A stretch of DNA of 64,000 nt from assembly GCA_026214975.1 (NCBI GenBank), contig JAOBSW010001144.1, positions 62,001 through 126,000 on the forward strand. Reading direction: 5' to 3'. Numbering within the stretch: the first letter of the stretch is position 1; every line of letters begins with the position of its first letter. This document shows positions 20,413-32,000 of this stretch, piece after piece. A program made the position numbers and the translations under genes. Source of the stretch: Gentiana macrophylla. Lineage: Eukaryota; Streptophyta; Magnoliopsida; Gentianales; Gentianaceae. The notes beneath the pieces are model-generated. The model made no database searches. It was not told the origin of the DNA and saw only the letters and a list, made by a program, of their open reading frames with translations.

Positions 20413-20806
20413 GCTATGCCTCTTTTATAGTACATGAGAGACCTGACTTGAGCATTTGAATTTCGGGATAAAGATAAAGTTTTAACATTTGAAGTAAACA
20501 CACAAAAATAGGATTGCCACAATCAGCAGGAGTCTGATGCCATCATCCTTTGATTGAAAGTAAGTACAACTTGCTTTTAGTTTGAATTTGTTTAAGTGAT
20601 TGCTTCCTTATCTCTCCAATCACCCTTATCTCTACCAAATCACTTAAGTCCCTTGATAATTTTGAACTCTTGAACTCTTAATTTTGAATTGAATTATCTA
20701 CTGCATCTTCAAATTTATCCTGAATTTGGAATTCAACCATTTTGCTGCTATATAACGGTCAAATTATTTGAATCAGTTGTGTTCTGGTTGCTATTACCCC
20801 TCGTCA
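20147..20806 (-). mobile_element. Copia-4 3' LTR (boundaries approximate)
   Basis: Non-coding stretch directly downstream of copia-4 RNase H on the minus strand. It begins after a short purine run (GACGAGGGG) and contains a TATA-like TACTATAAAAGAGGC near 20425. Its terminal 133 bp are duplicated. The matching 5' LTR is absent because the element's 5' part was lost, so the limits are estimates. Confidence 0.55.
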
Positions 20807-22504
20807 AACGAGGCCGGGGTTTGAGGCCAAGTTTGGTCCGTAGCTGCTGAAAATGGACTTTAGGCAGTGCTTTAGTAAAAATGTCTGCCAATTGTGCAGA
20901 GGCTGGAACATGCTTTGTAATCAAAAGACTTCTGGCCACCTGCTCCCGTACATAGTGGTAATCCAACTCTTTGTGCTTACTTCTAGCATGAAAGCCCAGA
21001 TTGATAGTCATGTGTAGGGCACTAAGATTGTCTGAGTAAAGAACTAAAGGAGTAGTGAGAGATATATTGAGCTCTTGAAGTAAATAGACAAGCCATGTGA
21101 TTTCTACTGCAGTGTGTGCCACAACACGATACTCAGCTTCCAAATTGGATCTTGAAACTGTAGGCTGCTTTTGTGCACACCAGGAGATGGGATTAGTTCC
21201 AAGAAACGTACAGTAACATGTTGTAGAGCGTCTGGTGAGTTGGCAACCTGCCCAGTCAGCATCTGAGAAGACTTGTAAGGTAGGCCAATCTCCATCAGTA
21301 TGAGAGAATGTTAGCAGACTGGTTTTTGGTCCTTTATGGAGAGAAATGCCAAGATCTATAGTGCCTTTGACATATCTAATGATTCTGTGTACCAGCACCA
21401 GATGAGCTTGTGTTGGCTGTTACATGAATTGTGACACATAATTGACACTGTATGAGATATCAGGTTTGGTAAAGGTCATCCTACCAAACTTCTGTAGTAG
21501 GTAGGGTCTGGTAATAGAGCTGCTGATGCATCTTCTAGATGTTTGGTTGCTAATGGTGTCCTCATAGGTTTACAATCCATCATATGAGCTTTATCCAAAA
21601 TAGTCTGAGCATAGTGTGACTGATCCATATGTAGTCCTGTAGTAGTATGATAAACCTGTACACCAAGAAAGTGATGGACAAGACCTAGATCTTTCATGCA
21701 GAATTCCTGGCTCTGAAGATGAATGAATGACTCCAAGATTGTTGGATTAGAACCTGTAAGAAGTATATCATCCACATACAATAACAGCACTAGGGTGCCT
21801 TGATTACAATGGCAATAAAATAAAGAAGGATTAGACAAACTGCAGTGAAAGCCACATAATCAACTAAGAATGTACTGAATCTATCAAACCAAGCCCTAGG
21901 CGCTTGTTTTAATCCATACAAGGCCCTATCGAGCTTGCAAAAATGATTAGGACAAGTAGGATCTGCCATACCTGGTGGTTGAGTCATATAGCTTCTGAGA
22001 TGTAGCCATGTAAAAAGGCTTTTTTGACATCTGATTGTTTACCTGGCCAGGACTAGTTTAGGGCTATAATGAGGACAAGTCTAATGTTTTTAGGTTTGAC
22101 CACTGTAGAGTAGGTTTCTAAATAATCCACTCCATCTATCTGACTTTAACTTTTAGCAACCAGTCTTGCTTTTAGCCTGTGCAGATATCCATCTGGTTTG
22201 AGTTTTGCCTTGTAGACCCATTTGAAGCCTATGATATGCATGTTTGGTGTCCTAGGAACTAAGTGCCATGTACTATTTTGAGACAAGGCGTCTAATTCTT
22301 CTTGCAAAGCTGCCTTCCATCCTGCATGATTGAGGTCAGACTTGACTGTCTTGGGTTCCTTGAGAATACCAGTGGAAGTAGTGGTGAAGGCATATTTAGG
22401 ATTAGGTTTGAATATCCCATGTTGGGCCCTAGTGACTATTCTTGGAGTGGTGGGTGGAGATGCAGTGGGGATGAGGAAGGAGGAGAACAAGATGGTGACA
22501 GAAA
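20748..22504 (-). pseudogene. Copia-4 RT and RNase H, 5'-truncated
   Basis: Read 22504 to 20748: linker with RAQHGIFKPNPKYAF, RT entry (STWHLVPRTPNMHIIGFKW, LKARLVAKS), then stops and frameshifts through DLVSLKP-like remnants; a second piece [16 protein letters not shown]; the catalytic LLLYVDDILLTGSNP (about 21790-21745), HFLGVQVY; RNase H with SDADWAGCQLTRRSTT, SRSNLEAEYRVVAH, LYSDNLSALHM and SAQLADIFTKALP. At least four frames are required. The upstream gag, protease and integrase are missing: the LTR of another copia (LTR A) begins at 22505. Confidence 0.87.
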
Positions 22505-24354
22505 TGTTGAAATAGTGTCCTAAACCCAATCGGGTTGGACCGGATCCGACCGGGTTGGTTCATGTACAGTCTATTAAGTTCATGTAATAAATTTATTATG
22601 ATTAATAAAAGCACTTTTGTTATTATATTTTGTTTATCTTTATGAACCAATTATGTTATTGAATATATAGTAACGTCCTTAGCATTAAATTGTTATAGAG
22701 AAACCATGATGGTGATTATGGTTGATGAGATCTCTATTCACTTTAATAAGTTTGATACTTAAAAGGCTCTAGTCGTATGTACTGTCAAAACGGGACATTG
22801 ATAGTATGATTAGACTAGCACATATTGGATGTCTTCTATCTTATTGAAGATAGGGATAGATCTCGTCTATCGAAGTGTAAAGACGCTTGGACTGTACATG
22901 GATGTGTATTGGAGAATGCGTATGTTAGACTGACCCATTTACATTAAGTGTCGCAGTATGTGGCATTTGTGTAATTATCCTGAGACCGGAGTCTTCATGG
23001 CATCACGGCGTGGATTGTTATGCTCTGACACTGTTGAGTTTCCCATAGACACGAGGTGATCATACGATAGTGCTCGGGCGTAATATTAAAGCATGCGTAG
23101 GATACATGATTGTTCGTCCAGAAATCGCGTATCCTATGATTAAGAGTAATATCCGAAATGGCCTTCTTATAAGGAATGTCTAGTTCTCGTGAATCTTTGT
23201 AAAGTGGGAGTAATTGAGTTATTCCGAGAGAACATGATATTCAGATTATAAGATACGATCGTTGATGTACTGACCCTCGAGATACGATTGTATGGATATT
23301 ATTACCGTGATAGGATTCTATTTACACGGTAACTGTTTCACATGAAAGGTAGTAGTCATTGCTTTTGACTCTTCCGATGATTGGGGTCACGGTGTGTTGC
23401 TAGGCGTTATTCCTTGATCGTTAGGCATGAAGGGCATTTTCATAATTTGCACCTTATGTTTACGGCCAACATATTCGGAAGCCTATCGGGTCACACACAT
23501 AAGAACGTCTAGCCGGATTAAAATACGGTTATAGTGATAACCAAATAAAAAAAGTTTAACTCGACTATAAAGTGTTATATTGATTAAATTAATATTGTGG
23601 TGTTTATTTATTATGAATAAATTAAATACAAGATATTAATTATATTGATTAATTAAAGAATATTTTGGATGCCAATTTATTGGCAAAGGTGGCGTCAATA
23701 TTAAGTGTATGAGATACACTTGGATTGTGCAATTTAATTAATGGTATTATCATATATTCATATTATATATTAATAGATTTATGGTAATATGATAAAGATA
23801 ATCAATATTATTGACAATATCTTGTATTTATTTAATATGAAATATTAAATTAAATGAGACAAGTCTAGAATATTTATTTTCCTTATTTTACTTGTAAACT
23901 GTTTTTCTTTCTCATTAATCTACTAAGAAGCTTCTCCCAATCAGATTGGAAACTTTATGGGGCACCACCCCCTATATAAGTAAAGGGTTGGCTAGCTCTT
24001 TTGGACATCACAATAAGAAGAGTTCTGATTTACATAATAAACTGAGAGCTTCTGAGAGCTTCATAGAGAGAGATTTAGAGAGAAAAAAGGCTGGTCTAGC
24101 AAGTAGCAACTGGATTTTTCTAGGATAGCTGAGGATTCCGGCAAGGTGCTCGTGTGGATATTGATAGAGGCCGGACACGTGGACGGCTTGCGCACTACTA
24201 CTCTCCTTAGACGGTTAAAGCGTCGATATTTTAGATCAAGCAAGGTAATCACTGTCTACTATCTTAACATGTTTATTGTGTTAAACGAAATCGATTTTGG
24301 GATCGGAAATCAAATCTTAAATACCGCTGCGTTGAACTAGTTGATTTCCTAACA
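22505..24354 (+). mobile_element. LTR A of long-LTR copia family
   Basis: 1,850 bp, TGTTGAAATAGTG...TTTCCTAACA, followed by a PBS. A TATA-like CTATATAAGTAAAGG is at ~23968-23983 with the presumed transcript start soon after. It is homologous to LTRs B and C but visibly more distant from either than they are from each other. It is inserted in copia-4. The 5-bp target repeat cannot be tested because the far end of this element is gone. Confidence 0.88.
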
Positions 24355-24355
24355 T

Positions 24356-24367
24356 TGGTATCGGAGC
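24356..24367 (+). other. Primer binding site of element A
   Basis: TGGTATCGGAGC, one change from the standard initiator tRNA-Met PBS TGGTATCAGAGC. Confidence 0.8.
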
Positions 24368-24451
24368 GAGCTTCGAACTTAAGCAATAAGCACTAATTAA
24401 ATTGCGTAGTAATTAATTAACAGATGCAAGATCTAAAATCGCGAAACGAGA

Positions 24452-24525
<74 letters not shown>

Positions 24526-26148
24526 TAATGGCTCGGCGAAGTAATGCCCCACTGCGTGGCTTCGCCGGCGGTGTCGGCGCCCCTAGGGCTACCGGCGTCG
24601 GCCGGTTATTTCATGGTGAATCGTTTTTCGTTTATCTGTTTTGTGATATTTATTGTACATTGATGTCTCTTTGTTTAGTTGGTGTCATGTGGCTAACTAA
24701 TGATTCAAATAGTTTAGGTCATTAGGATGCCACATGGCATTAAATAATAGGGGCATTTCCAAAAAAAAATTGGAATAAGCCTAGGCCCTTTTTAAAATAT
24801 TTGATTTTGGAAAAATCCTAGGCCTAGGCTCTTTTCAAAATTTTGATTTTGAAAAGGGCCCAGGTTGGTGCATTTTGGTTTTGAAAACCAAAAGCATCCC
24901 TTTTGATTATGAATCAAAAGGAAAGAAACTAAATAGACCTAATTTTAATTTTGATTTAAATTTGAATAGTTCGAATTATTTAAAATTAAAATTGAAATCG
25001 TTTAAACTAAATAGTTAATTTTATTTCGATTGAAATAATCTAATTAATTAAATGTTAATTGATTATTTGATTTGATAAAATAAGACGCAAGTAGTTAAAT
25101 TTAAATCGGTTTTTTTTCATAAGATATTATTGTATGGATTAGATTATGTGTAGATATAATACGATCATATAGACCCCGATTGATCATTGACTCGACCAAT
25201 ATGATAGATGTGTGTGATTTATTTTATGTTTGTTTATCAAAATTGTCCTAGGCCGTTATGAATAACGCGACCTAGTTTATTTTCTGAATTTATCCCATTC
25301 CCGTTAGCTCCCCCCGTGTGCAGCGGGTGTATTAATTTATTAGATAGATTATTATGTAACAAGAATGGAGCAGAAGATGAAGACCAAAGAAAAATGAATA
25401 AAGATCTCATTCGAGATGGCGCATTGAAGATCCTATTGGCGGTTGCAGCTGCCCTTAGATTGTGACCCGCAGTTTCGTCAGTTTGTATTCGAAACCGCAC
25501 CTAGGAAAAGTCCATGATCATACCGGTTATATTGTGCGCGGAATGATCTGTGTTTTACTTTATTGATAACGTATGAGACCGTAAATAATTAAAAGAATTA
25601 ATTAAGTGAATTAATTTAAAATTATTACCACGACAAAATATCGAGATAAATTTGTCTTGCGATATTATAATGACGGTGAGGAGCCCTTGTTCGGATCCAA
25701 CTGATCGGCCACCGTCGGGAGTTGACTTACCACGGGTATATTGTTACTATTGAGATATGAGATCTCATGAATATTTGGGTTACAACTCGACTAAGAATCT
25801 TGCGGTGATTGGCCCACGTCAGGACCGCCTGATTTTAGAGACAAGGGGTTGGCTATCACATAGAGATGTGAATTGTCAAGGAGTTGACTAGTCAACCAAT
25901 GGAAGTCACAAGAGATGCGACCGGTAAGTGTACCCACCTTTCGAAATTGACCCAGTTGACCAGCCTACGTCGGGAATAGAGTAAACTAGATTGGATTCCA
26001 TCCACTAAAGAATTAATTAAATTCTTGAAAGCCAATTGAGAATAGTTGGCTTGTGGGAGCTAAACCTAATTAATATTTTAAAGTGCAATTTTATGGTTTT
26101 GTATGCATGAACTTTTACTTAAATTATCTTTGCTTTATTGTTGTAGAA
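24368..26148 (+). other. 5' untranslated leader of element A
   Basis: Long non-coding leader. It includes an (AT)32 tract, a CG-rich patch (24530-24605) and the conserved phrase CGTTAGCTCCCCCCGTGTG (about 25304) that recurs in element B near 29880. It ends with a polypyrimidine-like run and TTGTTGTAG just before the gag ATG, which may be a splice acceptor. Small open frames here look accidental. Confidence 0.7.
24457..24520. repeat. (AT)32 microsatellite
   Basis: 64 bp of perfect AT dinucleotide repeat in the leader of element A; absent at the equivalent place in element B. Confidence 0.97.
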
Positions 26149-27015
26149 ATGTTGAACAAATTGAATCTTCATTTTATCATTGAAAGCAAGCTTTACGAAA
26201 CAAAATTTCTCGATTGGGAAAGAAACCTCAAAATCGTTTTGAGACGTGAAAACATTGGCTATATTTTGGAAAAACCCTTAACTAAGGACCCCGAAGATGC
26301 TACGAATGAGGAGTCGGTTAAGAAGCATGCGAAACACTGTTCTGACAGTGTGGAGGCTACTAGCATCATGCTTGCTTCTATGACACCGGAACTTCAGAAA
26401 CAACATGAGTCCATTGATGATCACACCATTATGGTTCACCTAAAGGAGCTCTATGCTTCTCAGTCTCGTACTGAGAGGTACGAGGCCTCGAAGGCACTCT
26501 TTGGTTGCAAGATGGCTCTGAGTACTCCAGTTGGGTCACATGTGCTGAAGATGATCGGTTACATAGAGAGGCTTGAGAAGCTTGGTCATAAGATGGGGCG
26601 TGAGTTGAGTGTTGACTTGATTCTGCAATCTTTACCAGACTCTTACTCGCAGTTTGTGATGAACTATCACATGAAAATGATTGATTCACCCCTTGCGGAG
26701 TTATTGAACATGCTCAAGACTGCCGAAGGCACTGTTGGCAAGGGTAAGCAAGTGTTGTTCGTGACTTCTTCCAAGGGCAAGAAAAAAGCCCAAAAGAAGA
26801 CCAAGAAGGCGAAGGAGGCTACCAAGCCGAAGCCTAAGATAGCCAAAGACAAATCCAAGGATGCTTGCTTCCATTGTGGCCAACCTGGCCATTGGAGGAG
26901 AAACTGCAAGGCCTTCTTGAGAACCAAGAAGAACAAGCATAGTGATGCTTCGACTTCAGGTATGTTTATGATTGTGATCAATATTGATTCTTCTAAGTCT
27001 AACAACTGGTATTAG
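26149..27015 (+). CDS. Copia gag of element A, intact reading frame
   Basis: The start chosen is the ATG at 26149 (MLNKLNLHFII), directly after TTGTTGTAG; an upstream in-frame extension from 26083 lacks family similarity. 288 codons. Domains: UBN2-type gag core (YETKFLDWERNLKIVLRREN; SIMLASMTPELQKQHESID; ELYASQSRTERYEASKALF; LQSLPDSYSQFVMNYHM), a Lys-rich stretch (GKKKAQKKTKKAKEATKPKP), then one CCHC knuckle CFHCGQPGHWRRNC (residues ~240-253). Gag packages the RNA into virus-like particles. In family relatives the frame runs on into protease; here a stop (27013-27015) arises from loss of one G in TGG(G)TATTAGATACTGG, separating gag from protease. This is the only full-length coding domain in the window without internal stops. 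Whether it is expressed is unknown. Confidence 0.88.
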   Translation: MLNKLNLHFIIESKLYETKFLDWERNLKIVLRRENIGYILEKPLTKDPEDATNEESVKKHAKHCSDSVEATSIMLASMTPELQKQHESIDDHTIMVHLKELYASQSRTERYEASKALFGCKMALSTPVGSHVLKMIGYIERLEKLGHKMGRELSVDLILQSLPDSYSQFVMNYHMKMIDSPLAELLNMLKTAEGTVGKGKQVLFVTSSKGKKKAQKKTKKAKEATKPKPKIAKDKSKDACFHCGQPGHWRRNCKAFLRTKKNKHSDASTSGMFMIVINIDSSKSNNWY

Positions 27016-27167
27016 ATACTGGATGTGGTTCTCATATTTGTACGGATATGCAGGGATTAAGAAGGACTAGAGATCTGAGGAAAGGATGGACCTGCGTGTT
27101 GGAAATGGAGAAAATGTTGCTGCCCGAGCCGTAGGAGTTTATTTTCTTTCGTTGTCCAGTGGGCTAG
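27010..27167 (+). pseudogene. Copia protease start of element A, cut by element B
   Basis: In the frame shifted by one base: VLDTGCGSHICTDMQGLR carrying the aspartic protease triad DTG, then frame-disturbed remnants (GVYFLS-like, SSGLV). LTR B starts at 27168 inside this domain. The five bases before it are GCTAG; the partner copy is lost. Confidence 0.8.
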
Positions 27168-29024
27168 TGTTGAAATAGTGTCCTAAACCCAATCGGGTTG
27201 GACCGCATCTAACCGGGTCGGATCATTTCTACTATTTCTTTATGTTTATACATATATTAAACGGCTTTTCTGTTGTTATATATTTGTTCTTTTAAAGAAC
27301 CAATTATGAATTGTTATATGATAACGTCCTTAGTATTAAACTGTGATAGAGAAACCATGATAGGAGATTATGGTTGATGAGATCTTTAATCACTTTAATA
27401 AATTTGATACTTAAATGTCTTTAGGCTTATGTACTATTAAACAGGGCATTGATAGTACAAATAGGCTAGCACGTATTAGATGTCTTCTGTCTTTAAGGGC
27501 AGTGATAGATCTCGTCTATTGAAGTGTGGAGACACTTGGACTGTACGTGGTCGTGTATTAGAGAGTGGGTACGTTAGACTGACCCACTTACACTGTTAAG
27601 TGTCACACAATGTGACGGTTGTGTAATTATCCTTAGGACCGGAGTCTACATGGCATCACGGTGTAGATTGTCATGCTTTGACACTATTAAGGTTTCCTCT
27701 AACCACGGGGCGACCATGCGGTAGTGATTGGGTGTGATACTGAAGCATGCGGAGTATACATGTTTGTCCGTCCGGAAATAGCGTACCCTATGAGTAGGGG
27801 TGAATATCCGAAAGGGCCTTCTTATAAGGAATGTCTTACTCTCGTGAATCTTTGCAGAGTGTAAGTAAATGAGTTACTTCGAGAGAGCATGATATTCAGA
27901 TTATAAGATACGGTCGTTGATGCTTGACACTCGACGTACGACCGTATGGATATTATTACAGTGATATGATTCTATTTACACGGTAACTGTCTCATATGAA
28001 AGGTAGTAGTCATTGCATTTGACTCTTCTGATGATTAGGGGTCACGGTGTGTTGCTAGACGCTATCCCGTGATCGTTAGGTATGAAGGGCATTTTTTTAA
28101 TTTGCACTTTGTGCCTACGGCCAACATATTCGGAAGCCTAACGGGTCACACACATAAGAACATCTAGCCGGATTAAAATGTGGTTATAGTTGATCACCAA
28201 ATAAGGAAATAATTTATCTCTACTATAAAGGTTATAGTGGTAAATTAATATGGTGGTATTTATTTATTATGAATAAATTAAATACAAGATATTAATAGTA
28301 TTATTTTAATTAAAGAATATTCCGGATGCCAATTTGTTGGCTAAAGGTGGCGCAGATATTATTGTGTATATGATACACTTGGATTGTGCAATTTAATTAA
28401 TAAGATTACCATAATATTAATATTAGATATTAATTGATTTTGGAAAAATAGATTTATGGTAATAAGATAAAGATATATTCAATATAAGATATTGTCATTA
28501 TATATCTTGGAAATATATTTAATAAAAGATATTGAATATTAAATGAGATAAATCAATCAAATATATTTTTCTTATTTTATTGGGAAAATGTTTTCTTTCT
28601 TCTATATCTACTAGGAAGCTAATCTCAATCAGATTGGGATAGCAAAGGGGCGCCCAATACTCTATATAAAAGAGGGATTGATTAGCTCTTTTGTACATCA
28701 CAATTCCAAGAGCGAATAGTTCTTGTGATAATGGAGAGCTTATTAGAGAAAGAGAGAAAAGGCCGGTCTAGCAACCAGATTTTTCTAGTAGCAATCCATG
28801 ATGGGATTCCGGCGGGCTGTTCGTGTGGATCACCGGTAGAGGCCGAACGCTTGGGCGGATCAGTGCATCGCTACTCTCCTTAGACGGTCAAAGCGTCGAT
28901 CTTTTAGATCAATCTAGGTAACCACCGTCTACTAGTTATTTGTTTAATTCTTAAATGAAGTCGATCCTGGTTAAAAGGAAATAAATTTTGAATTCCGCTA
29001 CGTTCCCGCGTAGATTTCCTAACA
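27168..29024 (+). mobile_element. LTR B of long-LTR copia family
   Basis: 1,857 bp, TGTTGAAATAGTG...TTTCCTAACA, with TATA-like CTATATAAAAGAGG near 28661. It is closely similar to LTR C and is followed by a PBS. Upstream there is protease sequence of element A rather than a polypurine tract, so this is the 5' LTR of an element nested in element A. Confidence 0.88.
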
Positions 29025-29025
29025 G

Positions 29026-29037
29026 TGGTATCAAAAC
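29026..29037 (+). other. Primer binding site of element B/C
   Basis: TGGTATCAAAAC, a degenerate initiator tRNA-Met PBS directly after LTR B. Confidence 0.75.
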
Positions 29038-32000
29038 GAGCTTCGAGCTTAAGCAATAAGCATGTTAATTTGCGTAGTAATTAATCGATGGATGCAAAAA
29101 TCTAGATTCGCTATAACGAAAAAAAATAATATTCGGGTAGGGAGTTCGGCCGACTGGCGGCGGCTCCCCACCATGCGGCGACCGGCGGCGGCGGCACCCT
29201 TAGGGTGCTGCCGTCGGCTGGTTGTCTCGTGGCGGTCCCGATTTTGTTTTTCGTTTTGCGATATTTATTGTGCATTGATATCTCCTTTGTTTAGTTGTAT
29301 CATGTGGCTAACCAATGGTTCAAATCGTTTGGGTCATTGGGATGCAACATGACATTAAAATAATAATGGTCTTTTCAAACTTTGTTTGGAATAGGCCTAG
29401 ACTCATTCCAAATATTTTCAAAATTTTGATTTTGGAAAGTGGCCAGGCAGTCAACCATATTTTGTTTGAGAAGATGTCTTTTGGTTTGGTTAACAACCAA
29501 AAGGAAAGGAAACAAAAGACACCTTTTAATTTTGATTTTAATTTTGAATAGTTCCAAATTAATAAAATTAAAATTAAAATCGATTTAAAATTAAATGTTA
29601 ATTTTATTTTTGATTTAAATCATGTAATTAATTAAAAGTTAATTTATTATTTGATGTGATAAAATAAGACGCACTAGTTAAATTTATAATTTGTCTTTTT
29701 TATAAGATATTATTGTATGAATTAGATGTGCAGATATAATATGATTATATGGCCCGATTGATAATGAACTCGACCGATAGGATAGATGTGAATGATCTAA
29801 ATTTTTTGTTGGTTTAAAAATTGTCCTTGGCCGTTATGAAGAACGTGACCTAGTTTATTTATGAATTTATCTCATTCCCGTTAGCTCCCCCCGTGTGCGG
29901 CGGGTGTATTTATTTTATTAGATAGAATTAAATATAACAAGAATGAAGCAAAAGATGGAGACCATAGAAAGACGAAAATAAAGATCCTATTGGAGAATGA
30001 AGCATTAAAGATCCTATTGGCGGTTGCAGCTACCCTTAGATTGTGACCCACCGTTTCGTCAGTTTGTATTCGAAACCGCACCTAGGAAAAGTCCATGATC
30101 ATACCGGTTACTTTACACATTTATTTATTTTGTGCTTGTATTTAATTTAAATGATACGATAGATGCATAACTAGGCACGATCTAGATGAATGTGTAGGAT
30201 GTATGTCTATAGAGATAGATATGCATAATGAGACCATAATTAAATAAATTAAGATAATTAATTCGAAATTAATTATGTGAATTAATTTAAAATTATCTCA
30301 CAACAAAAATCGAGTTATATATGTCTCCCAATATTATAATGACGGTGAAGAGACCTTGTTCGGATCCAACTGATCTCGGCTGATGACGTAGATCAAGTGA
30401 TAATAAAATACTTGACCACCATAAACCAATACTAGCAAGAGGACTAGGTCCATCGTAGTATAGTTATAGCGAATCAAGGTCGATCCCACATGGAACCAAT
30501 TGTGGGTCATTTATATACAAACAATTAATCATTCATGCCGAGCACAGGAAGGCGGTCTACGACCAACAAAAGACAAGAAAAGATAAACGACACGACTCGA
30601 CACAACACAAATAAAGACACGTAATTAATCTCCCCAATTATTATGTCATCGTTTGGATCTAGAGATTCTATATAATTAAGCTAGACTCGACAAATATTAA
30701 TCCGATTCGTATCTCTTTTATATTGGCTACGGGAGTCATCCCCTAAACTAGATCTAGCTCCGGGTAGGCCATCTAGATCACTATGCTACATTACGTGACT
30801 TCGCTTTTTAGGCATCCATCTCATATAACTCGCACGCTTACAAAACTAGGGATGCCGATATTAACCGTATTCCAAACCTAGGCAACATTCCTATGGTTAG
30901 GCGTACTTCCTAAGCGATCGCATCAGTCTCTGTCCCATTAACAATTACCTGCACGGTCTCATGTTAATCTACGATTTACGTATAACTAGATGAGCTCAAT
31001 TCCCTGTCTACGCAATCAGATCTAGATCTTGAATGTCCCGGAAGATCAATTCATGAGCCGACCTAGGAGCCCTGTATTGGTATTTTCTAATCATACGCTA
31101 ATTAAAACAGATGAGCAACGTAGCCGTAGCCATACCTACTAAGATAAGAAATTCTAGATGGACAATCACACCATAAAGACGTGGCTAGATTGACGCAACG
31201 AAAACCTAAATCTTAGCGTTTCTATATACGTAACAGATGAAATAGAGATTCATAAAGCAATTATATAGATCTACTAAAAACACGGTTGTCGATCATACCA
31301 AAGTCATCTATAGATCACCGGATAACAGATCTGGGCGTGTGGATCCTTATAGACAAGGAATCCCCACTGCCTCATATCGTATCATTAGATCTACATTGTC
31401 CGGTGAAGAACGAACAACCTCAAACGATAAATAATAATTGGGGACTTAACTACAATGAACAAAGAAGAAATAAATACAAGAACTTACATTATAGCAGAAC
31501 TTGTATAAAAACCACTCTGAGGAAAACTGAGAACTTTATTATAATTAGAGAGAAGTGTCTAAGGTGTCTGAGGTGTGTCTCAAATGAAATTCATACAGCT
31601 CTATTTATAGGGGTTCAAGCTAATTAAAAGATATATTTCAAAATATCAAAACAATTAGAGATAACTCCCGGCCGATCTTTGGATAAAGGCAATTTTCGCC
31701 CCCCTTTATGCGTCCCCCATCGGCACCAATTCTTCGGATTGGCTCGCCGGCTCTTGTCATGCCTTACTCCTCTTTTCGTGCTTATCCGATCTTTATCTTT
31801 AATGCATCCAGATTTTCTTGGATTAATCTTGTAATTTAATTTATCCATTTGCAATTATCCTCCAAAAATTATCTCAATCTACAAAATAAATGTTTATCCC
31901 AAAATAAATCATATTTAAATAAAAACGGATAAATACCAAATTATATAATAAAATCGGATAAATACCAAATTATATCTTATTAATCACATAACATTAAATA

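Noticed and set aside
24457..24520. The (AT)32 tract as a replication or regulatory element
   Set aside because: It is a plain microsatellite in a retroelement leader and is absent from the sister element.
22505..29024. A complete element made of LTR A, gag and LTR B
   Set aside because: LTR B lies within the protease coding without a polypurine tract before it and is closer to LTR C than to LTR A, so A and B are not a pair.
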